DNA of 64,000 nucleotides from JARDZU01 sp963730285 (GCA_963730285.1 CAVSQY010000008.1:248001-312000), one strand, 5' to 3'; positions 43,351 through 53,088 are shown, numbered from the stretch's first letter. Program-made: numbers and translations. The notes: generated from the sequence alone by a model not told the origin.

Positions 43351-44216
43351 ATCACACCACCGGTGACCCGTTTTCTCTGCTTTGCGATGAGGTAGTCGGT
43401 GAATCTGGCGAGTGGGATGGTGAGAATCAAGAACAAGAGGGCCGCAGCCAGATAGGCGGTGAAATTGAAAGTGCGTGCGTTGTAGATCTGGGCACGGCGA
43501 AACGCCTCCTGGACCCCGAGCAGGGCGACCAGGGCGGAGTCCTTCTGCAGGGCAACGAAATCGTTGAGCAGCGGTGGGATGACGCGCCGGACCGCCTGGG
43601 GCAGCACCACCCAGCGCATCGACTGGCCTGAGGTGAGGCCGAGTGACCGGGCCGCCGCCCGCTGGCTCTCGTGCACCGACTCGATGCCGGCCCGATATAT
43701 CTCGGCCACGTAGGCCGAGTACGAGATGACCAAGGTTGCAATCGCCCAGAACTCCTGACTGTTGGGTACGCCACGAAGCGAGAGTGCGGGGACTCCGAAG
43801 CCGAGGAGATAGAGAAGGATGATGGTGGGGATGCCCCGGATCAGGTCGACATAGCCGGTTGCGGCGAGCCTCAGTGGGGTCAGGACCGGTGATCGGCTGT
43901 TGCGGATCACGGCCAGGGTCAGGGCCACGATCAGGATCAAGACCTCGGCGATCATGAAGATCCGGACATTTCGCTTGAACCCTTCGAGGATCTGTGGAAA
44001 GGAGGCCTTGAAGTCCTCCCAGCTGAAGAAGGACTCGCGGACGGCGGCCCAACCCGGTGAGCTCACCACGAGGTAGGCGATGGTCCCGAACACCACGACG
44101 CTGCTGATGGCCCCGATGATCAGGGAGCGGCGTCTCTGGGCCTTCTGAAAGGCGAGACGCCGTGCCCGACCCGGTGACATGCCCGGATCTCGACGCGGCG
44201 CCTCGGCCTCAGTCAT
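43347..44216 (-). CDS. Polar amino-acid ABC transporter permease (system 2)
   Basis: A 289-residue permease. LIRGIPTIILLYLLGFG and AYVAEIYRAGIESVHESQRAAARSLGLTSGQSMRWVVLPQAVRRVIPPLLNDFV are the EAA region. A basic, soluble N-terminus of about 30 residues precedes the first helix. Starts 16 bases after the binding-protein stop. Confidence 0.93.
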   Translation of the reverse strand: MTEAEAPRRDPGMSPGRARRLAFQKAQRRRSLIIGAISSVVVFGTIAYLVVSSPGWAAVRESFFSWEDFKASFPQILEGFKRNVRIFMIAEVLILIVALTLAVIRNSRSPVLTPLRLAATGYVDLIRGIPTIILLYLLGFGVPALSLRGVPNSQEFWAIATLVISYSAYVAEIYRAGIESVHESQRAAARSLGLTSGQSMRWVVLPQAVRRVIPPLLNDFVALQKDSALVALLGVQEAFRRAQIYNARTFNFTAYLAAALLFLILTIPLARFTDYLIAKQRKRVTGGVM

Positions 44217-44232
44217 CTAGTGGTCTGTGAGG

Positions 44233-45069
44233 TCAGGTCGTCGGGATGACCGGTGCATCGACAACGTCCGACAGCCACTCCTTCTGAATCGCGTCCAGAT
44301 CGATATTGCCAAGGGCCTCGTTGACACAGTCACGCAGAGGGTTGCCCTCCTCGAAAAGCATCCCGAACTGCTCGGGGTTGTCACCGCTGGATGGGAACTG
44401 GGCTATCACGGCCGAGCCCTCGATCTCGACCGCCGACACGTAGAAGGCGGTGGGAAGGTCGAGGATCAACCCATCCAACTGCCCCGCGTCAAAAGCCGCC
44501 TTGGCGTCGGCGTTGCTGTCGTAAACCAGCGGCTCCGTGTCGGGTTGGATCACCTCGTTGATGAAATCGAGGCTGGTGGTGCCCACCTGTGCGCCCAATC
44601 GATAACCCTTGAGGTCATCGATGGTGGTCGCCGAGGCAATGTCCGAGTCGGAGAACCCGAGCAGGGCCTGGTTGACGTTGTAGTAGCCGTCGGAGAAGTC
44701 GACCACCTGGTCGCGCTCATCGGTGATCGAGATCTGGTTGATGTCGAAGTCGAAGTTCTTCTCGCCCGGCGCATACGAGTTGTTGAACGGCACAGTGACC
44801 CACTCGACCTCGTCTTTGGAGAACCCAAGCTGGTCCGCCACTGCATAGGCCACGGCGCTCTCGAAACCGGTTCCGGTGGATGGGCCGCCGTCGAAGTCGA
44901 ACCAGGGCGGGAAGGCGGGATCGTCCGTCCCGATGGTCAACACGCCGTCCTGGACGAGATTGAGGTCCTCCTTGGCACATGACTGGCCAGAGGTTCCCCC
45001 GGTCTCGTCGGTGCCGCAGCCGGCCAGCACGAGAGCGAGCACAGCTACCAGGGCGATGTACTTCTTCAT
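44233..45069 (-). CDS. Amino-acid ABC transporter substrate-binding lipoprotein (system 2)
   Basis: A 278-residue binding protein with lipobox LAGC in VAVLALVLAGCG. The domain has LTIGTDDPAFPPWFDF, GTGFESAVAYAVADQLG, NQISITDERDQVVDFSDGYYNVNQAL, AQVGTTSLDF and GLILDLPTAFYVSA. GGAGGAG lies ahead of ATG 45069. The gene begins 51 bases after the ATPase gene of system 1, so read-through is possible. Confidence 0.93.
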   Translation of the reverse strand: MKKYIALVAVLALVLAGCGTDETGGTSGQSCAKEDLNLVQDGVLTIGTDDPAFPPWFDFDGGPSTGTGFESAVAYAVADQLGFSKDEVEWVTVPFNNSYAPGEKNFDFDINQISITDERDQVVDFSDGYYNVNQALLGFSDSDIASATTIDDLKGYRLGAQVGTTSLDFINEVIQPDTEPLVYDSNADAKAAFDAGQLDGLILDLPTAFYVSAVEIEGSAVIAQFPSSGDNPEQFGMLFEEGNPLRDCVNEALGNIDLDAIQKEWLSDVVDAPVIPTT

Positions 45070-45120
45070 GAGTGAACTCCTCCAGAGGCGGATTCAAAGG
45101 GTGATGGGAGCGTAGTGCTG

Positions 45121-45861
45121 CTATTTCTCGAGCACCATGCGGAGGAAGCGGCGAGCGCGTTCGGTCTTGGGGTCGACCAGGACCTCTCCCGGAGGGCCTT
45201 CCTCGACGACGACGCCACCGTCCATGAAGACGACACGGTCGGCGACCTCCTGGGCAAATCCCATCTCATGGGTGACGACCATCATGGTCATCCCTTCGTT
45301 GGCCAGCTTGCGCATCACATCCAAGACCTCACCGATCAGCTCCGGGTCGAGGGCGGACGTTGGCTCGTCGAAAAGCATCATGTCGGGGTTCATCGACAGG
45401 GCACGGGCGATGGCCACCCGCTGCTGCTGGCCACCGGAGAGATGCATGGGGAAGGCATCGACCTTGTCGGAGAGCCCTACTCGTTCCAGAACGTCCCGCG
45501 CCACCAGCTCCGCTTCTGCCTTGCTCCTTTTCAGCACCTTGACCTGGGCAATGGTCAGATTCCCCAGCACGGTCAGATGAGGGAACAGGTTGAACTGCTG
45601 GAAGACCATGCCGATCCGGGTGCGGAGGCGATCAACGTCTGCGTCGGGGTGGGTTATGTCCTCCCCCTCGATGAGGATGGTCCCTGAAGTGGTCTCCTCC
45701 AGACGGTTGACACAACGGAGCAATGTCGACTTGCCCGAGCCTGATGGCCCCAAGACGCAAACCACCTCCCCCGGATCCACCCGAAAGTCGATGCCTTGGA
45801 GGACCTCGAGCTCGCCGAAGTACTTGTGCAGATCCTTGATCTCTATCGCGGGCTGGGTCAT
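45121..45861 (-). CDS. Polar amino-acid ABC transporter ATP-binding protein (system 1)
   Basis: A 246-residue ATPase with Walker A GPSGSGKST, Q-loop FQQFNLFPHLT, signature LSGGQQQRVAIARALS, Walker B MMLFDEPTSALDPE and switch His VVTHEMGFAQEVA. ATG 45861 overlaps the permease stop by four bases. Confidence 0.95.
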   Translation of the reverse strand: MTQPAIEIKDLHKYFGELEVLQGIDFRVDPGEVVCVLGPSGSGKSTLLRCVNRLEETTSGTILIEGEDITHPDADVDRLRTRIGMVFQQFNLFPHLTVLGNLTIAQVKVLKRSKAEAELVARDVLERVGLSDKVDAFPMHLSGGQQQRVAIARALSMNPDMMLFDEPTSALDPELIGEVLDVMRKLANEGMTMMVVTHEMGFAQEVADRVVFMDGGVVVEEGPPGEVLVDPKTERARRFLRMVLEK

Positions 45862-46649
45862 CGCGCTTTCGCCGTCCTTTTCTCGAGACGTCGGACCAGA
45901 TAGGTGAGGGGCAGGGTGATGATCAGGTAGACGATGGCCACCACGGTCAATGGCGTCGCGTTCTGCGTGGTGCTCATGAAATCCCTGGCGAATTTGGTCA
46001 GCTCCTTGGTGACCGGGGTGGTCCCCAGCACGAAGAGAAGCGAGGTGTCCTTGATCAACAGGACGAACTCATTGGTGAGTGGCGGGATGATGATCCGAAA
46101 GGCCTGAGGGAGCACGATCGAGCCCATGGCCCGGGCCGGGCTCATGCCCAACGATCGGGCGGCTTCCGCCTGGCCCTTGGGCACCGCCAAGATGCCGGCC
46201 CTGATCGTCTCCGCCATGTAGGCGGCGGCGACCACGCCAAGTGCGACCGAGCCGGTGACCAGGGTGCCGCCGGGAAGGTGAAATTGAAATGCAAGGGGAA
46301 GGCCATATCCGAAGAGGATGATGGTGATCAGAGCGGGAAGCCCTCGAAACAGCTCGATGTAGCCGGTGGCAAACCAGCGATAGGGCTTGATGGTGGAGAG
46401 CTTCATCAGGGCCAGGATCAGGGCGAGGATCAGCCCGAACGCGAAAGCCCCCGCGGTGTAGACCAAGGTGTTGCGGGCCGCGATCAGCAGAACTTCCGGG
46501 AGCATCTCCCTGAGGACGTCTGTCTGGAAGAAGGAAAAACGGATCTTCTCCCAGTTGGCCACCAGGGCAAACAGGACGACGGCGACGACGAAGACGGCGT
46601 ACATCGCCCAGCGGCCCACCCGCCGTCGTTGTCTTCGAGTGAGTGTCAT
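45858..46649 (-). CDS. Polar amino-acid ABC transporter permease (system 1)
   Basis: A 263-residue permease: GYIELFRGLPALITIILFGYGLP and AAYMAETIRAGILAVPKGQAEAARSLGMSPARAMGSIVLPQAFRIIIPPLTNEF contain the EAA loop. ATG 46649 begins the basic N-terminus TLTRRQRRRVGRW, nine bases after a perfect hairpin and without a ribosome site. Confidence 0.93.
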   Translation of the reverse strand: MTLTRRQRRRVGRWAMYAVFVVAVVLFALVANWEKIRFSFFQTDVLREMLPEVLLIAARNTLVYTAGAFAFGLILALILALMKLSTIKPYRWFATGYIELFRGLPALITIILFGYGLPLAFQFHLPGGTLVTGSVALGVVAAAYMAETIRAGILAVPKGQAEAARSLGMSPARAMGSIVLPQAFRIIIPPLTNEFVLLIKDTSLLFVLGTTPVTKELTKFARDFMSTTQNATPLTVVAIVYLIITLPLTYLVRRLEKRTAKAR

Positions 46650-46658
46650 GAGACCGTC

Positions 46659-46687
46659 GGACGACCCCCCGTCACGGGGGGTCGTCC
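46659..46687. repeat. Perfect hairpin between binding protein and permease genes (system 1)
   Basis: Arms GGACGACCCCCCG and CGGGGGGTCGTCC, 13 bases each, with a 3-base loop. It lies 22 bases after the binding-protein stop and nine bases before the permease ATG, the same place as the palindrome of system 3. Confidence 0.85.
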
Positions 46688-46709
46688 ATGCCATTTCAGA
46701 TCAAGTGGC

Positions 46710-47492
46710 CTACTTGAACCAATCGGCGTAGATGTCGTCGTAGGTTCCGTCGTCCTTCAACTTGGCCAGTTCGGTGTTGACCGCGTCGAGCACGTCTTCG
46801 GCGCCTTCCTCCTTGACCGCAAAGCCGTACTCCTCGTTGGTGGGATAGGTCTCAACGATGCTGGCGTCGTGATCCAATGCGTATTCGGCGTTGGGCACGA
46901 TGTCCTGGAGCACCCCCACGACGTTCCCTGCCTCCAAGGCGAGGAACATATCACCCGGGTTCTCGTATGAGATCAACTCTGTGTCGTCCGGAGCGTTGTC
47001 GTTGGCATAGTCCTCACCGGTGGTCCCTGTCTGAACGGCGATCGACATCCCACCCGAGCTGGCCAGGTCGGTCAACCCTGAGCCATCGGCGCCCAAGAGC
47101 GACTGATCTGCTGTGAAGTACGGGTCGGAGAAGTCGATGTTCTGCTCACGCTCCTCAGTGATGGTGATCGAAGCCGCAGCCACATCACAGCTGCCGCCCT
47201 CCATGGCCAGACCCGAGGTGATCGGGTCGAACCCGGTGTTGTTCACCTCCAGGGTGAGACCTAGATCATCGGCCATCGCCCTCATCAACTCGATGTCGAA
47301 CCCGGTGTACCCGCCCTCGGCGCTGGAGTCCTCGAACTCCATCGGCTTGTAGGGGGCATCGGTGCAAACGGTCAGAGTGCCGTCCTTCACCAGATTCAAG
47401 TCACTGCCGCTGGACCCCGAGTCGCCGCCGCAGGCAGCGAGCACCAGGGCAAGGGCGGCCGCGGTGGCCACCAGCCTTGTCATATTCTTCAT
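46710..47492 (-). CDS. Amino-acid ABC transporter substrate-binding lipoprotein (system 1)
   Basis: A 260-residue binding protein with lipobox LAAC in ALALVLAACGGD. The domain has LTVCTDAPYKPMEFED, GYTGFDIELMRAMADDLG, AASITITEEREQNIDFSDPYF and AVQTGTTGEDYAND. GGAGGAAG precedes ATG 47492; ATG 47483 is an alternative. It is divergent from the MFS gene. Confidence 0.93.
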   Translation of the reverse strand: MKNMTRLVATAAALALVLAACGGDSGSSGSDLNLVKDGTLTVCTDAPYKPMEFEDSSAEGGYTGFDIELMRAMADDLGLTLEVNNTGFDPITSGLAMEGGSCDVAAASITITEEREQNIDFSDPYFTADQSLLGADGSGLTDLASSGGMSIAVQTGTTGEDYANDNAPDDTELISYENPGDMFLALEAGNVVGVLQDIVPNAEYALDHDASIVETYPTNEEYGFAVKEEGAEDVLDAVNTELAKLKDDGTYDDIYADWFK

Positions 47493-47512
47493 TTCTTCCT
47501 CCATGAGCGTTT

Positions 47513-47529
47513 CCGGGACTTGGTCCCGG
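47513..47529. promoter_or_regulatory. Inverted repeat in the binding-protein / MFS divergent region
   Basis: CCGGGAC and GTCCCGG arms with a TTG centre. It lies 20 bases upstream of the binding-protein gene and 44 bases upstream of the MFS gene, so could regulate one or both. Confidence 0.4.
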
Positions 47530-47573
47530 GAGATGGAGGGTATACCCGGGCCGATGACGGGCACAATGGGGAA

Positions 47574-48776
47574 GTGACCACACGAGTCAAAGCCGCCCGC
47601 GACTACTGGCTCCTGTGGACAGGTTCGGGGCTGTCCAACCTCGGCGATGGGATCAGGCTCACTGCTCTTCCCCTACTCGCCGCCACCCTCACTCGAGACC
47701 CTCTGGCCGTAAGCGGGGTGTTTGCCGCAACCACCGCCCCCTGGATTGTCTTCGGTCCAATCGGTGGCTCGCTGGTCGACCGGGGCAACCGACAACTTCT
47801 GATGGTCTGGGGCCAGTTCGCCAGAGGCCTCACCGTGGCCGGGCTCGCCGTGCTGGTCGCCAACGGCCAGGTTGCCATGTGGCATCTCTACCTTGCGGGA
47901 GTCGTGATCGGTGTCGGTGAGGTCCTGGTCGACAGCTCTTCCCAGGCGGCGATTCCGCTGCTGGCGGGCAACCTCGACCTGGAACAGGCGAACTCGAGGC
48001 TCATGGCCGCCGAGTTCGCCCTCAATGACCTGGTGGGGGGGCCGGTCGGCGCTTTCCTCTTCGCCCTGGCCGCGGCAATCCCATTTGGGGTGGACGCCGC
48101 AACCTTCTTGATCGGCGCCCTTCTCATATCTCTCATCCGAGCTCCGATGCAACAAGTGAGGGACAGCCAACACCAGACCATGCGCGCCGACATCGTCGAG
48201 GGGCTGGCCTTCGTCTGGCGACACGACCTCTTGCGGGGACTGGCCCTGGCCGTGGCGGTTGCCAACTTCAGCATGGGGGCAGGCGGGTCGGTGCTGGTCC
48301 TCCTGGCCATCGAGGAGCTCGGGCTCACCAATCCTCAGTACGGGCTGTTGGTTGGCCTGGGATCGGTCGGCGGGTTGATCGGCGCCATGACTGCATCGCG
48401 TATCTCGTCCCGCATCGGCAGGAGGTGGACGATGACATCGGGGGCGGCACTTCTCTCGGTCGGCCAGCTGGCCATCGGCCTTTCGCCTGGAGGTGTCATG
48501 GCGGCCGTTGGCCTGACAATCGGTCTCTTCGGCGCCACCATCTTCTCGGTGGTGGGTCGCTCACTGAGACAAACCGCAAGCCCGGACCGGCTGCTCGGCC
48601 GGGTCGTCGCATCGTTCCGCCTCATCGCCGTCGGGGCCTTGCCACTCGGTGCCCTCTTTGGTGGCTGGGTGGCCCGTCAGACCGGTCTGCGCGCGCCCTA
48701 CCTGATCGGAGCCGGGCTGATCGTGGTGGCCTCGGCGGTCATCTACCGGGTCTCGACCCCCGACCGTGTCAAATGA
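47574..48776 (+). CDS. MFS exporter (EntS / DUF894 type)
   Basis: A 400-residue transporter with about 11-12 helices. YWLLWTGSGLSNLGDGIRLTALPLLAATLTRDPLAVSG is the first-helix signature of this drug or siderophore exporter group, followed by the loop GGSLVDRGNRQLLM and ASRISSRIGRRWTM. No C-terminal soluble domain is present, unlike the truncated relative at the start of the window. GTG 47574 is chosen after GGGGAA. Its end overlaps dxs by eight bases. Confidence 0.87.
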   Translation: MTTRVKAARDYWLLWTGSGLSNLGDGIRLTALPLLAATLTRDPLAVSGVFAATTAPWIVFGPIGGSLVDRGNRQLLMVWGQFARGLTVAGLAVLVANGQVAMWHLYLAGVVIGVGEVLVDSSSQAAIPLLAGNLDLEQANSRLMAAEFALNDLVGGPVGAFLFALAAAIPFGVDAATFLIGALLISLIRAPMQQVRDSQHQTMRADIVEGLAFVWRHDLLRGLALAVAVANFSMGAGGSVLVLLAIEELGLTNPQYGLLVGLGSVGGLIGAMTASRISSRIGRRWTMTSGAALLSVGQLAIGLSPGGVMAAVGLTIGLFGATIFSVVGRSLRQTASPDRLLGRVVASFRLIAVGALPLGALFGGWVARQTGLRAPYLIGAGLIVVASAVIYRVSTPDRVK

Positions 48777-50620
48777 TCTCCAAAATCCGCTCTACGACCG
48801 AGTCGGAATCCATGCCCATGGCCTCGGCGATGTCAGTTGGCGAGCCGAAGGGAAGGAAGACGTCGGGAACCCCGATGCAGGTCACGTGCTTTACCAGACC
48901 AGCGGCGGCAAACGCTTCCATCACAGCAGCCCCAAAACCCCCTGAGACCACGTTGTCCTCGAGAGTGACCACATGGGATGCCGGGGCGGCCCACTCCAGG
49001 ATCCTGGGATCGAGCGGCTTCACCCAACGGGCGTTGACCACACCGACCGACAAGCCGTTGGAGCGGAGGTCCACTGCGGCCTTCTCGGCGATCTCCACCA
49101 TCCGTCCGGCGGCCAGCATCATCACATCCGATCCTTCCGAGAGGATCTCGGCCTCCCCGATCGGGATGGGCCGGGCCGGGATCGAAGGCACCGAGACCGC
49201 CGCACCCTTCGGGTAGCGGATGGCGACCGGCCCGTCGTGATCGACCGCGGTCTCGATCATGGCGCACAACTCGGATGCATCAGCTGGCACCGCGACGGCC
49301 AGGTTCGGAATCATCCTCAGATACGAAAGGTCGAACACGCCGTGATGAGATGGGCCATCGGGGCCGGTGATCCCGGCGCGATCGATGAGGAAGGTGATCG
49401 GAAGTTGATGGAGCGCCACGTCCTCCACGATCTGGTCGAAAGCGCGTTGAAGGAAGGCCGAGTACATGGCGACCACGGGATGCTTCCCCGCCAACGCCAT
49501 TCCGGCTGCCAGCGTCACCGCATGTTGCTCGGCGATCCCGGTGTCGTACACCCTGTCGGGATATCGCTGCCACATCTGCTTGAGACCGGCTGTGGTCACC
49601 ATGGCCGCCGAGACCCCAACCAGGTCGGGTCGTGTCGAGGCGGCATGCACCAGGGCTCGGCCGGCAACATCGGTCAGCTTCAGCTCGTTCTTCAGGGCGC
49701 TGTCCGGTGGCGACGTCGAAAGACCCGACACCGTGGAGCTTCTCGAGCTCGTCCTCGATGGCCGGCTGGTACCCATTCCCTTTCTCGGTGACCACATGGA
49801 TGACCACCGGCTGGTCATAGCGCTTCGCCGTCTGGAAGGTCTCCTCGAGTAGTTCGATGTCGTGGCCATCGATTCGACCGGTGTACTTGAGATCCAGTGC
49901 ATCGAAGACCGTGGATGGCTCCAGGATCTGTTTGACGGCGTCTTTGAGCCTCCCGGCGAGCTCGTCTGCGGTCTCTCCGACGAGCGGCAGGCCGCGGAGC
50001 ATCTTCCCGAGCGTCCTCTTGGTCTTCTCGTACCGGGGATCGAAGCGGTAGTGAGCCAGTGTGGCCAGCGCCGCCAGGCCGCCAACGGTGGGTGCGTAGG
50101 ACCGACCGTTGTCATTGACCACGATGATCAGGCGCTTCGGCTTGGTCACTGCGATGTGATTGAGGGCCTCGTAGGCCATGCCACCGGTCAGGGCGCCATC
50201 CCCGATGATCGCCACCGTGTGACCCGGATACCCGGCCAGGGCATGGCCGAGGGCGTAGGAAAGGGACGTGGAGGCGTGGCTGTTCTCGACGAAATCGTGC
50301 TCTGACTCGTCGCGGCTCGGGTAGCCCGACATGCCGCCGGTGTGACGCAGCGTGTCGAACCCACTCATCCGCCCCGTGAGGATCTTGTGCACGTATGCCT
50401 GGTGGCCCACGTCCCAGATGAAGCGGTCTTGCGGCGAGTCGAATGACCGATGGAGGGCGATGGTCAGCTCGACCACGCCAAGGTTCGGTGAGAGATGGCC
50501 TCCGGTCTTCGATACCTTGTCGAGGATGAAGGCGCGGATCTCGTCAGCCAGTTGCCTCAGCTGTTCGGACGACAGATCGCGCAGGTCTTCGGGACCGGAG
50601 ATCGATTCGAGGAGTGACAT
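48769..50620 (-). pseudogene. dxs: 1-deoxy-D-xylulose-5-phosphate synthase, interrupted by one frameshift
   Basis: First enzyme of the MEP isoprenoid pathway (pyruvate plus glyceraldehyde 3-phosphate, TPP). The first part (50620 to about 49710) has FIWDVGHQAYVHKILTGR, GDGALTGGMAYEALNHIA and HGVGSFDVATG. The rest, in another frame, has VYDTGIAEQHAVTLAAGMA, ITGPDGPSHHGVFDLSYLRM and the C-terminal domain to ERILEII. Total length is 1852 bases, one more than a multiple of three. One surplus base at about 49700-49715 explains it, with an intact gene otherwise. Sequencing error or a recent mutation are both possible, since this enzyme is normally essential. It starts 13 bases after phoR. Confidence 0.88.
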
Positions 50621-50633
50621 ATCGGTAGCGGGA

Positions 50634-52379
50634 TCAGGCTAGTGCGTCGTCTTCGCTGTCTTCGATGAGCAAAGGCAGCCGAATGGTGAAAGTCGAGCCG
50701 ACACCAAGCTCACTTTCGACCTGCACAGTTCCCAGATGGCTCTCCACAACGTGTTTGACGATGGACAAGCCGAGCCCGGTGCCACCGGTGGCCCGGGCCC
50801 TTGCACTGTCGACCCGGTAGAATCTCTCAAAGATCCGATCGAGGTCGCGGGTCGGAATCCCCTCGCCCGTGTCGTTGATCCTGAGGACTGCCTCACGGTC
50901 CTCGGCGGCCAGGCGAACGGCGATCGTGCCGTCGGCTCCGGTATACCGCACGGAGTTGTCGAGGAGATTGCGCACTGCGATCGATATGTCGCGACCCGAT
51001 CCCGCCACCCGGGTGGGGGCGAGCTCCACTTCCCAAAGGATGCCTTGGGCCTCGGCGGTGCCCCGCGCCCTCTCGACCTCATCTTTGACGAGGAGGTCGA
51101 GGAACTGGAGCTCCATTTCGGGCTCATCGCGCTCGAGGCGGGAGAGGTCGAGGAGATCGTTGACCAGCCGGTCGAGCTGACGGGCCGACCCTTCGATCCG
51201 CTGGGCGAACTGGGCCGCAGACGGGTCTCCCCTCTCCATGGCCATCTGCAGCGTGTCGGCGGCGGCGATGATGGCAGACACCGGGGTCTTCAGCTCATGA
51301 GACGCATTGGCGACAAAGTCCCGCCTCACCGAGGCCGTCCGTGTTCGCTCGGTCACGTCGTCGACGACCAGGAGTATCCGCTCGTCGTCATCGAGCGGGC
51401 TGGCCACACCCTGCAACTTTCTCACGGGCTTGCCGTGGTCCACCAGGATGGCCACGGGTGTGCGATCGATGCGGGACTCTCTCACCGCAGTCTGCAGGGG
51501 GAATGGCGCCAACCCGGAGAGGGTGGCCGGTACCGCTCCGAGGAGCTGGCCGGCCGAGGGGTTGGCATATATGACTTGATCGTTGGCCCCGATCAGCAGG
51601 GTGGCCTGGGACAAGGCGCCGAGCACGGCTTGGAGGGTGGCAGTGGCGTCCCTTGCATCGATCAGACGGTCGCGGCTCTGTCGGTCGAGCTCTTCGATGG
51701 CGCGGCCCAGCTGATCCAACTCCAGGACTGGCGATTGTCGCAGCCCCTCGAGATCCGAGCCGGCCGCCAGCGAAAGGGTCTGTTCGGTCAGCCTTGAGAT
51801 CGGGGCTGCCAAGCGACGAGCGAGCAGGCCAACGATGGCAATCCCGAACAGCCCGACGAATGAAGCGATCAGGAGAACGGAACGGCGCAGAGGCTGGGTG
51901 TTCTGGGCCAACTCCTCCGAAGACCAGGAAAGCCGCAACACGAGGCCATCACCGGCAGGGACAGCCACGTAATGTTGTTCGTACCCGGTGCTGATGCTGA
52001 GCCTGGTCGCACGTCCGACTCCGCCCGCCTGCGCTGCCTGCACCTCGGGCCGGTCGGAGTGGTTCTCCATCACCGCCGGATCCTGATGCGAGTCGGCCAG
52101 GACCACGCCGTCTGGATCGATGATGGTCAGGCGATAGCCACTCACGTCCGACATCTGGTCGACCCAAGTCTGGAACTGCGCCGGTTCATCGGGCATCCCG
52201 GCCCTCGCCAGGAAGACATCGGTCTGGAGACGGTTTACCAGGGTCTTGGTGAAGGTGCTCTCGGCCGACTGGAGGATGAACCACCCCATGGCACCGATCA
52301 GGACTACGTAGGCAAATGCGTAATAGACCAGGAATCTGGATGCGAGCGGTGTGCTTCCCCGCTCGCTAATTCGGTTCAT
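50634..52379 (-). CDS. phoR: Phosphate-regulon sensor histidine kinase
   Basis: A 581-residue kinase. Two membrane helices flank a periplasmic sensor (about 40-175); HAMP (RRLAAPISRLTEQTLSLAAG) and PAS (AVLGALSQATLLIGANDQVIYANPSAGQLLG) follow. The HisKA box is FVANASHELKTPVSAI with the phospho-His; ATP-binding N, G1 and G2 boxes are NLLDNSVRYT, NDTGEGIP and GGTGLGLSI. ATG 52379 overlaps the regulator gene; an upstream ATG at 52403 is possible. Confidence 0.93.
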   Translation of the reverse strand: MNRISERGSTPLASRFLVYYAFAYVVLIGAMGWFILQSAESTFTKTLVNRLQTDVFLARAGMPDEPAQFQTWVDQMSDVSGYRLTIIDPDGVVLADSHQDPAVMENHSDRPEVQAAQAGGVGRATRLSISTGYEQHYVAVPAGDGLVLRLSWSSEELAQNTQPLRRSVLLIASFVGLFGIAIVGLLARRLAAPISRLTEQTLSLAAGSDLEGLRQSPVLELDQLGRAIEELDRQSRDRLIDARDATATLQAVLGALSQATLLIGANDQVIYANPSAGQLLGAVPATLSGLAPFPLQTAVRESRIDRTPVAILVDHGKPVRKLQGVASPLDDDERILLVVDDVTERTRTASVRRDFVANASHELKTPVSAIIAAADTLQMAMERGDPSAAQFAQRIEGSARQLDRLVNDLLDLSRLERDEPEMELQFLDLLVKDEVERARGTAEAQGILWEVELAPTRVAGSGRDISIAVRNLLDNSVRYTGADGTIAVRLAAEDREAVLRINDTGEGIPTRDLDRIFERFYRVDSARARATGGTGLGLSIVKHVVESHLGTVQVESELGVGSTFTIRLPLLIEDSEDDALA

Positions 52380-53088
52380 CCATGAATTTGTAGCCGAGTC
52401 CACGCACGGTGACGATGTGGACCGGCTTGGACGGGTCGGTCTCGAGCTTTTGTCGGAGGCGCTTGATGTGCACGTCCAGCGTCTTGGTGTCTCCGAAATA
52501 GCTCGGTCCCCACACCTCGTCGATCAACGCGTGACGCGCGGCAAGCCGGTTCTTTCGCCTCATCAAAGACTCGAGGAGCTCGAATTCCTTGGGTCGTAGA
52601 TCGACTGCCTCGCCATTCACCCTCATCTCATGGGCGTCGATGTCCAGCTCGATCCGGCCACCCCGGAGTATCTCGTTGGACACGGCCAGCACACCGCTCT
52701 TGCCCGCCCGCCGCAGATGCGCCCGAACCCGTGCGGTGAGCTCGCGCATGGAGAACGGTTTGGTGACATAGTCGTCAGCACCCAATTCCAGCCCGGCCAC
52801 CTTGTCGGACTCGGCATCCTTGGCCGTCAACATGATTATCGGGACATCCGAGCCGGCCCGGATCTGCCTGCACACATCCAATCCGGACATGCCCGGGAGC
52901 ATGAGGTCGAGGAGGACCAGGTCGGGTTGATGCGAACGGGCCAACTCCAGCCCGCCCACGCCTGACTCGGCGACCAACACCTCGAACCCCTCCGCTCCCA
53001 GCGCATATTTGACCGACTCGGCAAGACCGGGCTCGTCCTCGACTATGAGAACACGATGCCTGCGACTCTCAATCGGAGACAGCGTCAC
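52366..53088 (-). CDS. phoB: Phosphate-regulon response regulator (OmpR/PhoB type)
   Basis: A 240-residue regulator. Receiver with acidic pair VEDEPGL, phospho-Asp in LVLLDLMLPGMSG, Lys in DYVTKPF; winged-helix effector with LRPKEFELLESLMRRKNRLA and TLDVHIKRLRQKLETDP. It should bind PHO boxes such as the one before pstS. GTG 53088 overlaps the phoU end by 20 bases. Confidence 0.94.
   Translation of the reverse strand: MTLSPIESRRHRVLIVEDEPGLAESVKYALGAEGFEVLVAESGVGGLELARSHQPDLVLLDLMLPGMSGLDVCRQIRAGSDVPIIMLTAKDAESDKVAGLELGADDYVTKPFSMRELTARVRAHLRRAGKSGVLAVSNEILRGGRIELDIDAHEMRVNGEAVDLRPKEFELLESLMRRKNRLAARHALIDEVWGPSYFGDTKTLDVHIKRLRQKLETDPSKPVHIVTVRGLGYKFMDEPN

Noticed and set aside
43351..44052. 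Extension of the ABC ATPase frame into the permease gene
   Set aside because: Shadow of the permease; the ATPase homology begins at GTG 43350.
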